A stretch of DNA of 64,000 nucleotides from Prevotella sp. (GTDB taxonomy: Bacteria; Bacteroidota; Bacteroidia; Bacteroidales; Bacteroidaceae). The stretch spans positions 44,462 to 108,461 of the forward strand of contig JAFULM010000017.1 of NCBI GenBank assembly GCA_017483185.1, read 5' to 3'. The notes under the pieces are model-generated. The model saw only the letters and a list, made by a program, of their open reading frames with translations. It searched no databases and was not told the origin of the DNA. Numbering within the stretch: position 1 is the first letter of the stretch; each line of letters begins with the position of its first letter. Position numbers and translations under genes: made by a program. Shown piece after piece: positions 42,863 to 51,862 of this stretch.

Positions 42863-44176
42863 TCAGATGGTTTCTATAAGTTTGTCGATTTCCTCTTTCG
42901 TTCTCTTCTCCGTCACGGCAAACATCAGCGTGTCATCCGCGACTTTCACTCCACCCAGAATTCCGGCCTCGATGAAGCGGCGCTGAAGTTCATCGACGTC
43001 GCCGTCATACCTCACGCAGAACTCGTTGAAGAACGGGCGGTCGAAAGCAAGGCAGAAATGGCCTGTCGCCAGAAGTCGGTCACACAGATAGTGAGCACCG
43101 GCATACGACTGTTCGGCAGCCTCACGGAGTCCCTTGCGCCCCATTAGCGACATATAGACAGTGACGAAAAGCGCCATCAGACTTTGGTTTGAACAGATGT
43201 TCGACGTTGCTTTCTCGCGGCGGATGTGCTGCTCGCGGGCCTGAAGGGTGAGCACGAAAGCCCGCTGTCCGCGGCTGTCGCGCGTCGCTCCGACGATGCG
43301 TCCCGGCATCTTGCGTATCAGTTTTTCCGTGCAACACATATAACCGACGTACGGTCCGCCGAACGACATCGGTATTCCGAGGCTCTGTCCGTCGCCCACG
43401 GCAATGTCGGAGCCCCACTCTCCCGGCGTTTTCAGCACGGCGAGGTCGGCCGCCACGGCGTTCATTATCAGCAACGCCTTCGCTGAATGGACGGCGTCGG
43501 CAACGCCGGAATAGTCCTCTACGATGCCGTAGAAGTTCGGCTGCTGCACAAGAACACCGGCAACGCCGCCCGCAGCCAGCCTCCTGCTGAGGTCCTCGCG
43601 GTCGGTCGCGCCGTCACAGGCGTCAACCATCTCTATCTCCACACCGTGGAAACGGGCATACGTCCGCACCACGGCAAGCGTTTTCGGGTCTACCGTTGAT
43701 GATACGAGCACCTTGTTGCACTTCTTTGACGCCGCCGCGGCCATCAGTACAGCCTCTGCCGTGGCCGTCGTGCCGTCATACATAGAGGCGTTGGCGATGT
43801 CCATGCCCGTCAGTTCGGCCATCATCGACTGATATTCAAATATGTAATGGAGCGTTCCCTGCGATATCTCAGCCTGATAAGGCGTGTATGACGTGAGGAA
43901 CTCAGAGCGGCTGATGATGTTCGGAACAGCAGCCGGAGTGTAGTGGTCGTACACTCCAGCACCGGCGAAGCACGTCAGCAACGTGTTCTCTTTGCCCAAA
44001 TCGGCGAACAACCGGCGCACCTCCATCTCGCTCTTAGCCGACGGCAGGTCGTAGTCGTCGCAGAAACGGATGCTCTCCGGCACCTCGGCGTAAAGGTCGT
44101 CAAGCGATTTCACGCCAACCTTGGCGAGCATTTTCTGTATGTCTGCCTCGGTATGAGGGAAATATTTATAGGCCAT
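42863..44176 (-). CDS. gcvPA: Glycine dehydrogenase (decarboxylating) subunit 1
   Basis: 437 residues, the N-terminal half of the P-protein in its split form, without the PLP lysine of subunit 2. Typical start 'YFPHTEADIQKMLAKVGVKSLDDL', then 'FLTSYTPYQAEISQGTLHYIFEYQ' is conserved in the family, with 'CSNQSLMAL' near residue 325. With gcvPB it makes the active heterotetramer. It is located between gcvH (40 bases upstream) and gcvPB (two bases downstream). Confidence 0.95.
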   Translation of the reverse strand: MAYKYFPHTEADIQKMLAKVGVKSLDDLYAEVPESIRFCDDYDLPSAKSEMEVRRLFADLGKENTLLTCFAGAGVYDHYTPAAVPNIISRSEFLTSYTPYQAEISQGTLHYIFEYQSMMAELTGMDIANASMYDGTTATAEAVLMAAAASKKCNKVLVSSTVDPKTLAVVRTYARFHGVEIEMVDACDGATDREDLSRRLAAGGVAGVLVQQPNFYGIVEDYSGVADAVHSAKALLIMNAVAADLAVLKTPGEWGSDIAVGDGQSLGIPMSFGGPYVGYMCCTEKLIRKMPGRIVGATRDSRGQRAFVLTLQAREQHIRREKATSNICSNQSLMALFVTVYMSLMGRKGLREAAEQSYAGAHYLCDRLLATGHFCLAFDRPFFNEFCVRYDGDVDELQRRFIEAGILGGVKVADDTLMFAVTEKRTKEEIDKLIETI

Positions 44177-44216
44177 AAATATCTCGATTATGATTTATTA
44201 TTTGAACTCCGCACGC

Positions 44217-44594
44217 TTATTTGCAGAACGCTTCATATTCTGTCGCCCCCATCAGACTGTCAAGTTCGGACATGTCCGTCAACTCAACCTTGATGATCCA
44301 ATTTGCGAAAGCATCCTGATTGAGCAACTCGGGTGTATCGTCGAGAGCTTCATTAATCTCGACAACCGTTCCGCTGACGGGCGAATTGAGGTCGCTCGCA
44401 GCCTTAACGCTCTCCACGGCACCGAACTCTTCGCCCGCCGTGACCTCGTCGTCCACTTCCGGCATATCCACATAGACCACATTGCCGAGCGCATGCTGGG
44501 CATAGTCGGTGATACCGATGTAACCGAAGTTGCCTTCCACTCTCACATACTCGTGTGACTCTGAATAGTAGAGTCCTTCCAAAACCTTTGCCAT
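44217..44594 (-). CDS. gcvH: Glycine cleavage system H protein
   Basis: 125 residues from the ATG at 44592-44594; the frame reaching 44654 would overlap gcvT. A lipoyl-domain protein that shuttles the aminomethyl group between P-, T- and L-proteins. The lipoylated lysine is K64 in 'GAVESVKAASD', in the expected hairpin turn; the ITDYAQHALG segment at the start is conserved. It needs lipoate attached, which the nearby lipoate ligase gene can supply. 37 bases after gcvT. Confidence 0.96.
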   Translation of the reverse strand: MAKVLEGLYYSESHEYVRVEGNFGYIGITDYAQHALGNVVYVDMPEVDDEVTAGEEFGAVESVKAASDLNSPVSGTVVEINEALDDTPELLNQDAFANWIIKVELTDMSELDSLMGATEYEAFCK

Positions 44595-44631
44595 ATCGTC
44601 TGTATTTATTGTTTGTTTATATTCCGTTATA

Positions 44632-45726
44632 TTACTTCTTGTATCTCTTATCATAGAATAATTTCTTCACCACCACTCCGGGGAAAGTCTTCTTGCGTAT
44701 CCGTATCTCCACGCCGGTGCCCAATTTTGCGTATGGAGCATCCACCATTGCCATGCAGACGCTCTTGTCCGTGGATATGCTGTGATAGCCGGTAGTGACC
44801 TCACCTATCTTCTCGCCATCCTTGATCACGTCATATCCGTGTCGTGGGATGGCCCGGTCGGCCAGTTCTATGCCGACGATGCGCCGCTTGAGTCCCTGTT
44901 CTTTCTGACGTAGCAGTGCCTCGCGGCCGATGAAATCCTCCTTGTCAAGCTTCACAAAGATGCCGAGACCGGCCTCCAGCGGAGTGATGTCCTCCGCCAG
45001 TTCGTCACCATAGAGCGGCAAACCGACCTCAAATCGCAGCGTGTCGCGGCATCCCAGTCCGCACGGTTTACACCGTCCGCTCGCCATCAGCTTGTCCCAC
45101 AAGTCGCGTATGAAGTCGTGAGAACCATATATTTCAAATCCGTCTTCACCCGTGTAACCCGTTCGGCTGATTATCTCGTCGACGCCATCACGGTTCCGCA
45201 GAACCTTTGAGGTATAGAACGTGAGTTCCGAGCAGCTCAACCCGAGCTCCTCCTCGACCACCCGTTCCGCCTCCGGACCCTGCACGGCAATCTGTCCGTA
45301 CGCTTCCGAAACGTTGCGGATGTCGATGTCAAAGCCTTCCGTATTGGCCTCCATCCACCTCCAGTCCTTGTCTATGTTGGCAGCGTTGATGACCAAGAAG
45401 AAGTCGTTGTCACCCATCTTGTAGACCAATAAGTCGTCGACCGTGCCTCCATTGGCGTTGCACATCATGCCGTAGAGTATCTTTCCCGTCGGGATACCGG
45501 CCACGTCGTTGGTAAAGATGTGGTTGACATAGCGTTCCGCGTCACGGCCGCGCACGACGATCTCGCCCATGTGGGACACGTCAAACACTCCGCAAGCCTG
45601 TCGGACGGCGTTGTGTTCGTCCTTGATGTCTGTATATTGTATCGGCATGTCAAAGCCGCCGAACGGGCTTATCATGGCTCCCAGAGCCAGATGCTTGTCA
45701 TAAAGACACGTCCTTTTGTTTTCCAT
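44632..45726 (-). CDS. gcvT: Aminomethyltransferase (glycine cleavage T protein)
   Basis: 364 residues. Transfers the methylene carbon from the lipoyl arm of GcvH to tetrahydrofolate, releasing ammonia. The start 'LALGAMISPFGGFDMPIQY', the catalytic Asp region 'VFDVSHMGEI' and 'RTGYTGEDGFEIY' are all family motifs, and the C-terminal OB-like barrel ends with 'RKKTFPGVVVKKLFYDKRYKK'. The length is standard. First of the gcv genes after the lipoate ligase, from which it is separated by 99 bases. No glycine riboswitch could be recognised in that leader. Confidence 0.96.
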   Translation of the reverse strand: MENKRTCLYDKHLALGAMISPFGGFDMPIQYTDIKDEHNAVRQACGVFDVSHMGEIVVRGRDAERYVNHIFTNDVAGIPTGKILYGMMCNANGGTVDDLLVYKMGDNDFFLVINAANIDKDWRWMEANTEGFDIDIRNVSEAYGQIAVQGPEAERVVEEELGLSCSELTFYTSKVLRNRDGVDEIISRTGYTGEDGFEIYGSHDFIRDLWDKLMASGRCKPCGLGCRDTLRFEVGLPLYGDELAEDITPLEAGLGIFVKLDKEDFIGREALLRQKEQGLKRRIVGIELADRAIPRHGYDVIKDGEKIGEVTTGYHSISTDKSVCMAMVDAPYAKLGTGVEIRIRKKTFPGVVVKKLFYDKRYKK

Positions 45727-45825
45727 ATAATGATTAGTTTGTTTGCTTGCATGTTCACCGGTCCGTCACGTCACGATCGCCACATATATAATAATGTGTC
45801 ACGGCCGCCGGTCTGTTCCGCAGAT

Positions 45826-46806
45826 TCATTCCTCTCCCAATAACAGAGAGACAAGGCTGTCACGACTCAAATTCATGATCACGTCCTCCACACGTTCCGG
45901 CAATGCCTCCGTAAGAGCCTCACGCTTCAGCGGTACGCCCCGCAGACGGGCCACGATCTGGCCATCAAGATCTCCCGTGAGGAAATAGTCGCCCACGAGA
46001 TTGAGGTCTTTCACGATACCGTTCTTCAGTTCGACGCGCGCTTCCATCTCCCCGACACCCTCTATTCGACGGCGGCGCATCACCGTATAACGTGGATTGT
46101 TGCCGTAGACGAACTCCTGTGAGAGATATTCCCGTTCCAGTGTCTCGATTGCCTGAACGTCGTCAAGAGTGAGTGTCCGCACGCCGTCACAAAGATTTTG
46201 TCTCACGAAATCCTTAAATTCTTCGATACCTATGGTCACGTAGTCTTTCAAGAGAGCGATCCTCTGCCGCACACTCTCCACACCTTTGCTCATCAGTTTC
46301 TCTCCCGTCGGGGTGATGCTGCCCACCATGTTTTCCATATCCGTGTCATAGAGCATCGTTCCGTGGACGATACTTCGTCCGGGCAGCCGGTAGAACGCAT
46401 TGCCGGAAACCTTCCGGTCGCCGATCAGTATGTCGTTGCGTCCGGTCGTCCGAGCATCCACACCCAACTTCGTCAGCACCAGCGCCACCATATTTATATA
46501 TCTGTTGAATGTGAAACCGACATTGTCTTCGTCCGTGACATACGAAAACATGATGTTCTTCATGTCCGCATAGACACACCCGCCGCCGCTTTTCCTGCGA
46601 TAGGTCATGATGCCGCGGCGACGGCAGAAGTCGAGGTTCACCTCGTTCTCGATGAGCTGGTTGCGTCCAAAGATGACACTCGGCCGTACCTGCCACATGA
46701 AGAAACAATCGCGCTCGTCCACATTTCGCGCGACATATTCTTCCATAGCCAAGTAGAAAGACAATCGTCTCACACTGTTTTCGTTGGGCAATGCTATATA
46801 TTTCAT
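45826..46806 (-). CDS. lplA: Lipoate-protein ligase A family protein
   Basis: 326 residues. Attaches lipoate to the lysine of acceptor domains such as GcvH, by way of lipoyl-AMP. Family motifs are visible: RRKSGGGCVY (residues 70-79), 'RNDILIGDRKVSGNAFY' with the catalytic lysine K132, and a C-terminal accessory domain (about 240-326). Its place directly upstream of gcvT suggests that its target is the H protein. It starts the operon; a promoter element is about 95 bases upstream. Confidence 0.92.
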   Translation of the reverse strand: MKYIALPNENSVRRLSFYLAMEEYVARNVDERDCFFMWQVRPSVIFGRNQLIENEVNLDFCRRRGIMTYRRKSGGGCVYADMKNIMFSYVTDEDNVGFTFNRYINMVALVLTKLGVDARTTGRNDILIGDRKVSGNAFYRLPGRSIVHGTMLYDTDMENMVGSITPTGEKLMSKGVESVRQRIALLKDYVTIGIEEFKDFVRQNLCDGVRTLTLDDVQAIETLEREYLSQEFVYGNNPRYTVMRRRRIEGVGEMEARVELKNGIVKDLNLVGDYFLTGDLDGQIVARLRGVPLKREALTEALPERVEDVIMNLSRDSLVSLLLGEE

Positions 46807-46900
46807 AGCAAAATCAGATTGTTCCGGTCAGTAGTCCATCACATCCCGACATCCTCACGTACCCGTCGTCGGGTCGTTGGCGATGTCAGACGATGTTTCT

Positions 46901-46909
46901 GCAAAAATA
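46901..46909 (-). promoter_or_regulatory. Promoter -7 element for the lplA-gcv operon
   Basis: TATTTTTGC on the minus strand, about 95 bases upstream of lplA. The rest of the gap 46807-47107 is AT-rich and holds a small hairpin (GGGCCGTATAT, 47049-47059, with its complement 47065-47075) that may end the patB transcript; no gene is seen. Confidence 0.55.
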
Positions 46910-47107
46910 TAAATAAATATATGTAAAAGCAAATTTTCAGGCATTATTTTTCCGCTTTATTTTCTCTTATGGACAATAATACCGTTATATGCATCCGCTT
47001 TCATTGTGTCATCATTGTGTAGCGTCGACAGACAATAATCAACAGTCAGGGCCGTATATTGTCGATATACGGCCCCGTAATGATGACACTCTGCCAATGT
47101 GGCAGTT

Positions 47108-48292
47108 TCATTCCAATCCGTCCACAAACCGGCTCATCCGCTCCAGAGCCTCCTCCAGACGGCTGCGCGGACACGCGATATTGATGCGCACAAAACCCTC
47201 GCCGGCGGCACCATACATCGTTCCCTCGTTGAGCCACAACAGCTGTTCGTCCAACATCCGGCGACAGAGCGTCTCTGATGTGAGACCAAGCCGACGGCAG
47301 TCCACCCAGACGAGATAGGTTCCCTCGAGTCGTGTGACCGTCAGCTGCGGCATGCGTGCGGCAAAGAATTCCTTCAGGAACCGGTAGTTGCCGCAAAGAT
47401 ATTCCAACAGGGCCGCAAGCCACGCCTCACCTTTATTATATGCAGCGATGAGGGCCTCGACGCCAAAGGGATTGACGTCGCAAACCTCGTTGTCGTTGAT
47501 GGCGCGGTCTATCTTCCGGCGCACATCCGGATCGGCCGCAATGATATTGGCTATCTGCAGTCCGGCGATGTTGAAGGCCTTGCTCGGCGACACACAGACG
47601 ACGGTGTTGGCCATAAACTCGGCGGCACGGCTGCCGAAATCACCGGCGAGCGACGCGAACGGGACGTAGCGATGGGGCCGGAAGACCAGTTCGCAGTGTA
47701 TCTCGTCGGCCACCACACGCACACCGTTGCGCAGACAGATATCACCGATACGCATCAGTTCGTCGCTCGTCCACACCCGTCCTGCGGGATTGTGCGGATT
47801 GCAGAGCAGCATGAGCGTCACCCGCGGATCAGCCGCCTTGCGTTCGAGGTCGTCGAAGTCGATGCGGTATGTGCCGTCCTCATAGATGAGTCGGTTCTCT
47901 TCGACGAGACATCCGTTGTTGCGTATGGAAGAGAAGAAACAGTTGTAGACCGGCGTCTGGACCAGCACACGGTCGCCCGCCCGGGTCAGCGCCTTGATTG
48001 TGGCCGACAATGCCGGCACTACTCCGCTCGTGTAGATTATCCACTCGCGGTCTATCGTCCATCCGTGGCGCCGCGCAAACCATCCCGTCACTGCTTCATA
48101 ATAGGTGTCCGGCACACGGGTATAGCCGAAGATGCCATGCTCCACCCTATCGCGCAATGCGTCGATTATCTCCGGTGCCGTGCGGAAATCCATATCGGCA
48201 ACCCATAACGGTAGCACGCGCTCGTCGGCTGCGCCGTCCCATTTGTAGGAGTTCGTTCCCCTGCGGGGAATCAGTTCGTTGAAGTCAAACAT
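47108..48292 (-). CDS. patB: MalY/PatB-type aminotransferase fold C-S lyase
   Basis: 394 residues, fold type I PLP enzyme. 'RRGTNSYKWD' at the start and 'LPLWVADMDF' are hallmarks of the MalY/PatB group, which cleave cystathionine and related thioethers to give homocysteine or H2S, pyruvate and ammonia. The PLP lysine is in 'SPSKAFNIAGLQ' (about residue 233), with NPHNPAGR (about 165) and 'ADEIHCEL' as cofactor contacts. Full length. The MATE exporter gene is 101 bases upstream, separated by a 9-bp repeat array. Confidence 0.92.
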   Translation of the reverse strand: MFDFNELIPRRGTNSYKWDGAADERVLPLWVADMDFRTAPEIIDALRDRVEHGIFGYTRVPDTYYEAVTGWFARRHGWTIDREWIIYTSGVVPALSATIKALTRAGDRVLVQTPVYNCFFSSIRNNGCLVEENRLIYEDGTYRIDFDDLERKAADPRVTLMLLCNPHNPAGRVWTSDELMRIGDICLRNGVRVVADEIHCELVFRPHRYVPFASLAGDFGSRAAEFMANTVVCVSPSKAFNIAGLQIANIIAADPDVRRKIDRAINDNEVCDVNPFGVEALIAAYNKGEAWLAALLEYLCGNYRFLKEFFAARMPQLTVTRLEGTYLVWVDCRRLGLTSETLCRRMLDEQLLWLNEGTMYGAAGEGFVRINIACPRSRLEEALERMSRFVDGLE

Positions 48293-48324
48293 ATATTGGA
48301 GTGTTTTTTAGCTTATCTTTTTTT

Positions 48325-48390
48325 TTGGGGGGTAAGGTCTTTAAAGTCTTTAAGGTCCTTAAGGTCTTTAATGTCCTTAAAGACCTTACA
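48325..48390. repeat. 9-bp AAGGTCTTT-type tandem array, copy 1
   Basis: About six head-to-tail units of AAGGTCTTT/AAAGTCTTT/AAGGTCCTT between the MATE and patB genes, ending with the inverted unit AAAGACCTT. The same units form the longer array at 49808-49925. Confidence 0.85.
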
Positions 48391-48393
48391 ACA

Positions 48394-49800
48394 TCAGCCC
48401 TCCTGCCGAAAACTCCTTCCCAACCTCACGAGGAATATCGTCCCTCGGAAGCACAGCTCCACGCACATCGCTATCCAGACGCCATGCAGTCCCAGCGTGG
48501 GTGCCAACAGCGCGGCCAGCGTGAGGCGCACGACCCAGATGCTCATCAGGTTCATGCAGCAAGGAATAAGCGTGTCGCCAGCACCGACAAACACACCGTA
48601 GGTCACGATGGCTGCCGCAAACATCGGTTCGGCAAATGCTTCGGTACGCAAGGCCGTGACACCGAGCGAACAGACTGTTTCGTCAGGCGTGAAGAACGCC
48701 ATCATCTGCGGAGCGAGAACATACATCACCACCGCCATCAGGGTCATCACGACCATGCCCGTGCCGACCGTGATACGGGCGAAACTGCGCGTCAGCCGAC
48801 GCCGTCCGGCACCGATGCTCTGTCCGACGAGTGCCGTGGCGGCCTCGGCGATGCCATAGCCGGGCATGTAGCAGAGTGCTTCGGCCGTGATGGCAAAAGC
48901 GTTGGCGGCGATGGCGGCCGTGCCGAGCGGTGCAACAATGACGGTCGTGAGTATCTGGGCGCAGTTGAGCACCACACGCTCACCGGCCATCGGGAGTCCT
49001 ATATGGAGGGCTTTGCGGAGACAACCACGACGCAGTCGGAAACTGCCGGCCGTGGCTTTCAGCCTTAATTCCGGCGAACGGCGCAGCAGATACCACATCA
49101 GGACGGTCATGGCCACGGCTTCAGACAGCGCCGTACCCAATGCGGCGCCTGTCACACCAAGTCCCGCTCCGGGCATGCAGACGGTCAGTCCGGCGACGGT
49201 AATCGTGCGCGTGGGGAATATCAGCAGTGCGTTGAACACGACGTCAAGCGCACACATCGCTCCGCCCATTATGCCGGGCACAAGCATATTGCCACTGCAG
49301 CGCAACATTCCGCCGGCCAGCGAATAGAGTTGAAGGAACGGCAGGGAGAGGGCGAAAATGCGAAAATAGGATGTCGCGCCCGCACATATAGCGCTGTCGC
49401 CGCCAAGCCACACAGGCAACATCCCGCTGACGGCACACCCCGCGGCAGCCAACAGCGTGCTGAAGCTGACGGCTGCCACAAGAGCCTGACGCACGACCGA
49501 GCGTGCATCGTCGTTGCGGCCGGCTCCGACACAGTGGGCCACCTGAACGGCAAAGCCCGTGGAGACGGACGACACGAGGCCCCAGAAGAGCCATGTGGTC
49601 GTGGCCACGAGCCCGATGGATGCGGAAGCCGCAGCACCGAGACTGCCGACCATCGCGGCATCGATGTATTCCATGACGACGGCCGACATCTGGGCTATGA
49701 TCGAAGGCATGCTCAGGATGACGGTCAGACGCAACTGCTGACCGAGCGTCATCGGCTGCCCCGAGCGTATCATGGAGAGGAGGATGTCTTTCCTTTTCAT
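48394..49800 (-). CDS. MATE-family multidrug exporter
   Basis: 468 residues with about twelve membrane helices in two MatE halves (about 20-180 and 245-410). Starts 'SGQPMTLGQQLRLTVILSMPSI', and 'GSLGAAASASIGL' follows as in NorM/DinF relatives. These proteins export organic cations or drugs in exchange for Na+ or H+; substrate cannot be told. Both sides of the gene carry 9-bp repeat arrays. The gene ends in a basic tail. Confidence 0.93.
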   Translation of the reverse strand: MKRKDILLSMIRSGQPMTLGQQLRLTVILSMPSIIAQMSAVVMEYIDAAMVGSLGAAASASIGLVATTTWLFWGLVSSVSTGFAVQVAHCVGAGRNDDARSVVRQALVAAVSFSTLLAAAGCAVSGMLPVWLGGDSAICAGATSYFRIFALSLPFLQLYSLAGGMLRCSGNMLVPGIMGGAMCALDVVFNALLIFPTRTITVAGLTVCMPGAGLGVTGAALGTALSEAVAMTVLMWYLLRRSPELRLKATAGSFRLRRGCLRKALHIGLPMAGERVVLNCAQILTTVIVAPLGTAAIAANAFAITAEALCYMPGYGIAEAATALVGQSIGAGRRRLTRSFARITVGTGMVVMTLMAVVMYVLAPQMMAFFTPDETVCSLGVTALRTEAFAEPMFAAAIVTYGVFVGAGDTLIPCCMNLMSIWVVRLTLAALLAPTLGLHGVWIAMCVELCFRGTIFLVRLGRSFRQEG

Positions 49801-49807
49801 AAAGAGA

Positions 49808-49925
49808 GTGGTCCTAAGGTCTTTAAGGTCTCTAAGGTCCTTAAAGTCCTTAAAGTCCCTAAAGTCCTTAAGGTCCTTAAAGACTTTAAAGACCTTAGAG
49901 ACCTTAGAGACCTTAGAGCCTTTAG
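49808..49925. repeat. 9-bp AAGGTCCTT-type tandem array, copy 2, with inverted half
   Basis: Seven or so units (AAGGTCTTT, AAGGTCTCT, AAGGTCCTT, AAAGTCCTT) are followed by four or five units in inverse orientation (AAAGACCTT, AGAGACCTT), so the whole can fold as a long hairpin. It lies between the DUF3737 gene and the MATE gene, both on the minus strand. Confidence 0.88.
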
Positions 49926-49930
49926 ATTCA

Positions 49931-50767
49931 TCAAGAAATCACACAATCCCCCGGCGCCTTCAGATTCTTGTCGATGATTATCTCTCCATAGCTCTCGGCC
50001 TTGATGCTGCCGCTGCGCGGGTTTTTCACACTCGTTATGCGACCGTTGACGGTAGCCCGGAGTGTTGAGCACTCGAAAGCGAGGTCGCAGTCGGCGTCCA
50101 TAACACAGTTTTCCATCACGAGGTCGGTGGCGTAACACAGTGGCTGCGTACCGGATATGCGGCAGTTGATGAGATGCAGACGCTTGGAGTGCCAACCGAG
50201 AAACTCTCCATGTATCTCGGAGTCACGGACCGTGACATCCTCCGTGGCCCAAAAGGCGTCGCGCGAGTGTATCACGGCGTTGCTTATCTCCACATTGCGG
50301 CAATACTGAAACGAGTAATTGCCTTGCTGGCGATAGTCCTCGATGCGGATGTCGCTACTGTGCATGAACAGATAGTCGGCCTTGTCGACCTCTACATTCT
50401 TCAGCCTCACGCCGTCGCAGTGCCACAGAGTCTCCTGAGCATCCGGTATGACAACGTTCTCAAGCGTCAGATCCTCCATCTCACGAAACATCTTGGGAGC
50501 CTCCACCCGCGTGTTTCTCATCGTCAGATGGCGCGAATACCACAGAGCGGCACGCGCTCCGTCGCGAAACACACAGTTGTCTATCGTAAAGCCGTCGACA
50601 TGCCAAAACGGATATTTGCCCTTAAACTCACAGTCCACGGCCTCGATGTCGGCACACTCTTTGACAGCCGACTCTCCCGGACCAATCACCACGTTCTCCA
50701 GACGGAGACCGCGCGAGGCGAACAGCGGACGCTCGCCCTCAAAATATTTGTCCTTTATAAGTTCCAT
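49931..50767 (-). CDS. DUF3737 right-handed beta-helix protein
   Basis: 278 residues without signal peptide. Regular short repeats with the pattern 'xNVxFxxxx...xWHxxxL' run along the whole length ('PFWHVDGFTIDNCVF', 'ALWYSRHLTMRN', 'TLWHCDGVRLKNVEV', 'LGWHSKRLHLINC'), which is the DUF3737 pattern and fits a right-handed beta helix. The family is common in gut anaerobes and its role is unknown; the exposed Trp/His/Cys rows could bind a ligand. A promoter element lies about 26 bases ahead of the ATG. Confidence 0.9.
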   Translation of the reverse strand: MELIKDKYFEGERPLFASRGLRLENVVIGPGESAVKECADIEAVDCEFKGKYPFWHVDGFTIDNCVFRDGARAALWYSRHLTMRNTRVEAPKMFREMEDLTLENVVIPDAQETLWHCDGVRLKNVEVDKADYLFMHSSDIRIEDYRQQGNYSFQYCRNVEISNAVIHSRDAFWATEDVTVRDSEIHGEFLGWHSKRLHLINCRISGTQPLCYATDLVMENCVMDADCDLAFECSTLRATVNGRITSVKNPRSGSIKAESYGEIIIDKNLKAPGDCVIS

Positions 50768-50792
50768 CTTACGTTGCTTTTGGTTTTGCGCT

Positions 50793-50801
50793 GCAAAGGT
50801 A
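50793..50801 (-). promoter_or_regulatory. Promoter -7 element for the DUF3737 gene
   Basis: TACCTTTGC on the minus strand, about 26 bases ahead of the start at 50767. Confidence 0.6.
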
Positions 50802-50999
50802 ACAATTCTGCCGCAACAATCGCGTATATATATTAAGGATATAATTACCTTTTCCCGCGTTTGCCCTATTCCCGAGAAACAGGTATCCGGCTTGCAAACC
50901 TATTGGTCAGACAAGGCACGCATGGCGCAACCGGCTGTCAGAAGGCGAACGCTTTGTCAGAAAAATTCTGAATTTAAGGTCAAAATCCAAGGGCACTTT

Positions 51000-51480
51000 T
51001 GAAAATTTTTCCACCGTGCTCCCAAATTTTCAAATCTCGCGAAGGTCAAAATCGCACGGTTTTTTCGACTGAAAAACTACGATTTTTGCAAACCGCTGTC
51101 ACACAATAGTTTACAAACAGTTAGCCCCCTCTGACTCCCCCAAAGGGGGAGCTTGGGCTTCCCGCGAGGCCCTCCTTGCTCTGCAACGGGGCCGCTATTG
51201 CATTGCAACGGCAGCCTCGTTGCAATGCAAGGAGCACGCCGTTGCAAGGTAACGGGGCCGCCGTTGCACGACAAGACCCGCTTTTTTGTCCTTTTCCGGC
51301 AATCAAAAACTCGCGAACTTTTTCAAAAACGAAGAGCCGTAAGGCCCTTAAAGGGCAGTTTTAAGCCGCAGGTCTCTCCCCCTTGGGGGAGCCGGAGGGG
51401 GCCGTCGGCAGGCTCTAAGGCCCTTATTGGTCTTAAAAGCGCTAATCTTTGAGCATTTTCCCGAACGCGGTTTTGTAAAG
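51000..51480. repeat. GC-rich nested palindromic element, copy E
   Basis: In the 942-base gap 50768-51709. Core about 51164-51275 with CTGCAACGGGGCCGC and GCCGTTGC blocks and a perfect inner hairpin GCATTGCAAC (51200-51209) with GTTGCAATGC (51219-51228). CCCCCTCTGACTCCCCCAAA/GGGGGAG hairpins sit at 51124-51152 and again, inverted, near 51375-51402. It is the most decayed copy. No gene is seen in the gap; ORFs across it follow the repeats. Confidence 0.7.
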
Positions 51481-51672
51481 ATATATCTTATTCAAAGTCG
51501 CAAACCGCAGGAGTATATCTCCGCAAGTATGGTCGAGACCATATTTGCAATGTGCGTGGAATGGCCCATCTCGGAGGGAGTTCGACTACAACCTCGCAGG
51601 CGTTCAGTGGCGTTCGGTGGCGCCAATTTGGAATTTTAACTGTCAAAGCATTGCCATGTCAGATTTTATACG

Positions 51673-51680
51673 TATCTTTG
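51673..51680 (+). promoter_or_regulatory. Promoter for the 51710-52356 cassette
   Basis: TATCTTTG as -7 box, with TTG near 51651-51653 at the proper spacing for -33. A strong AAGGAGG lies at about 51697-51703, seven bases before the GTG start; such a clear Shine-Dalgarno sequence is unusual for Bacteroidota. Confidence 0.65.
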
Positions 51681-51709
51681 CCGCAATAACAGAATAAGGA
51701 GGAACACCC

Positions 51710-51862
51710 GTGATTAAATTTTACGAAACACGTGAAGAGATGCTCGAAGCATTCAAAAAGTCTGTCGCACTCCGGAAGGTGTGGGAAGACTTGACGTCCG
51801 GACGCATGACTTTTGAAGACTTCAAGAAGCAGGGATACAACACTGTAAAAACGGTGGAATGA
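51710..51862 (+). CDS. 50-residue protein of unknown function, GTG start
   Basis: Too short for ordinary gene finding but well supported: a promoter, an AAGGAGG ribosome-binding site seven bases before the GTG, and an ATGA overlap with the next gene. The product is all-helical and charged (IKFYETREEMLEAFKKSVAL, then 'DLTSGRMTFEDFKKQGYNTV'). No family name is known to the annotator. With the following gene it forms a tiny operon that looks like a toxin-antitoxin or immunity-type pair in size and layout, but no motif supports that role directly. Confidence 0.7.
   Translation: MIKFYETREEMLEAFKKSVALRKVWEDLTSGRMTFEDFKKQGYNTVKTVE

Noticed and set aside
45727-45825. Leader of gcvT considered for a glycine riboswitch
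   Set aside because: Only 99 bases between lplA and gcvT and no tandem aptamer-like stems seen.
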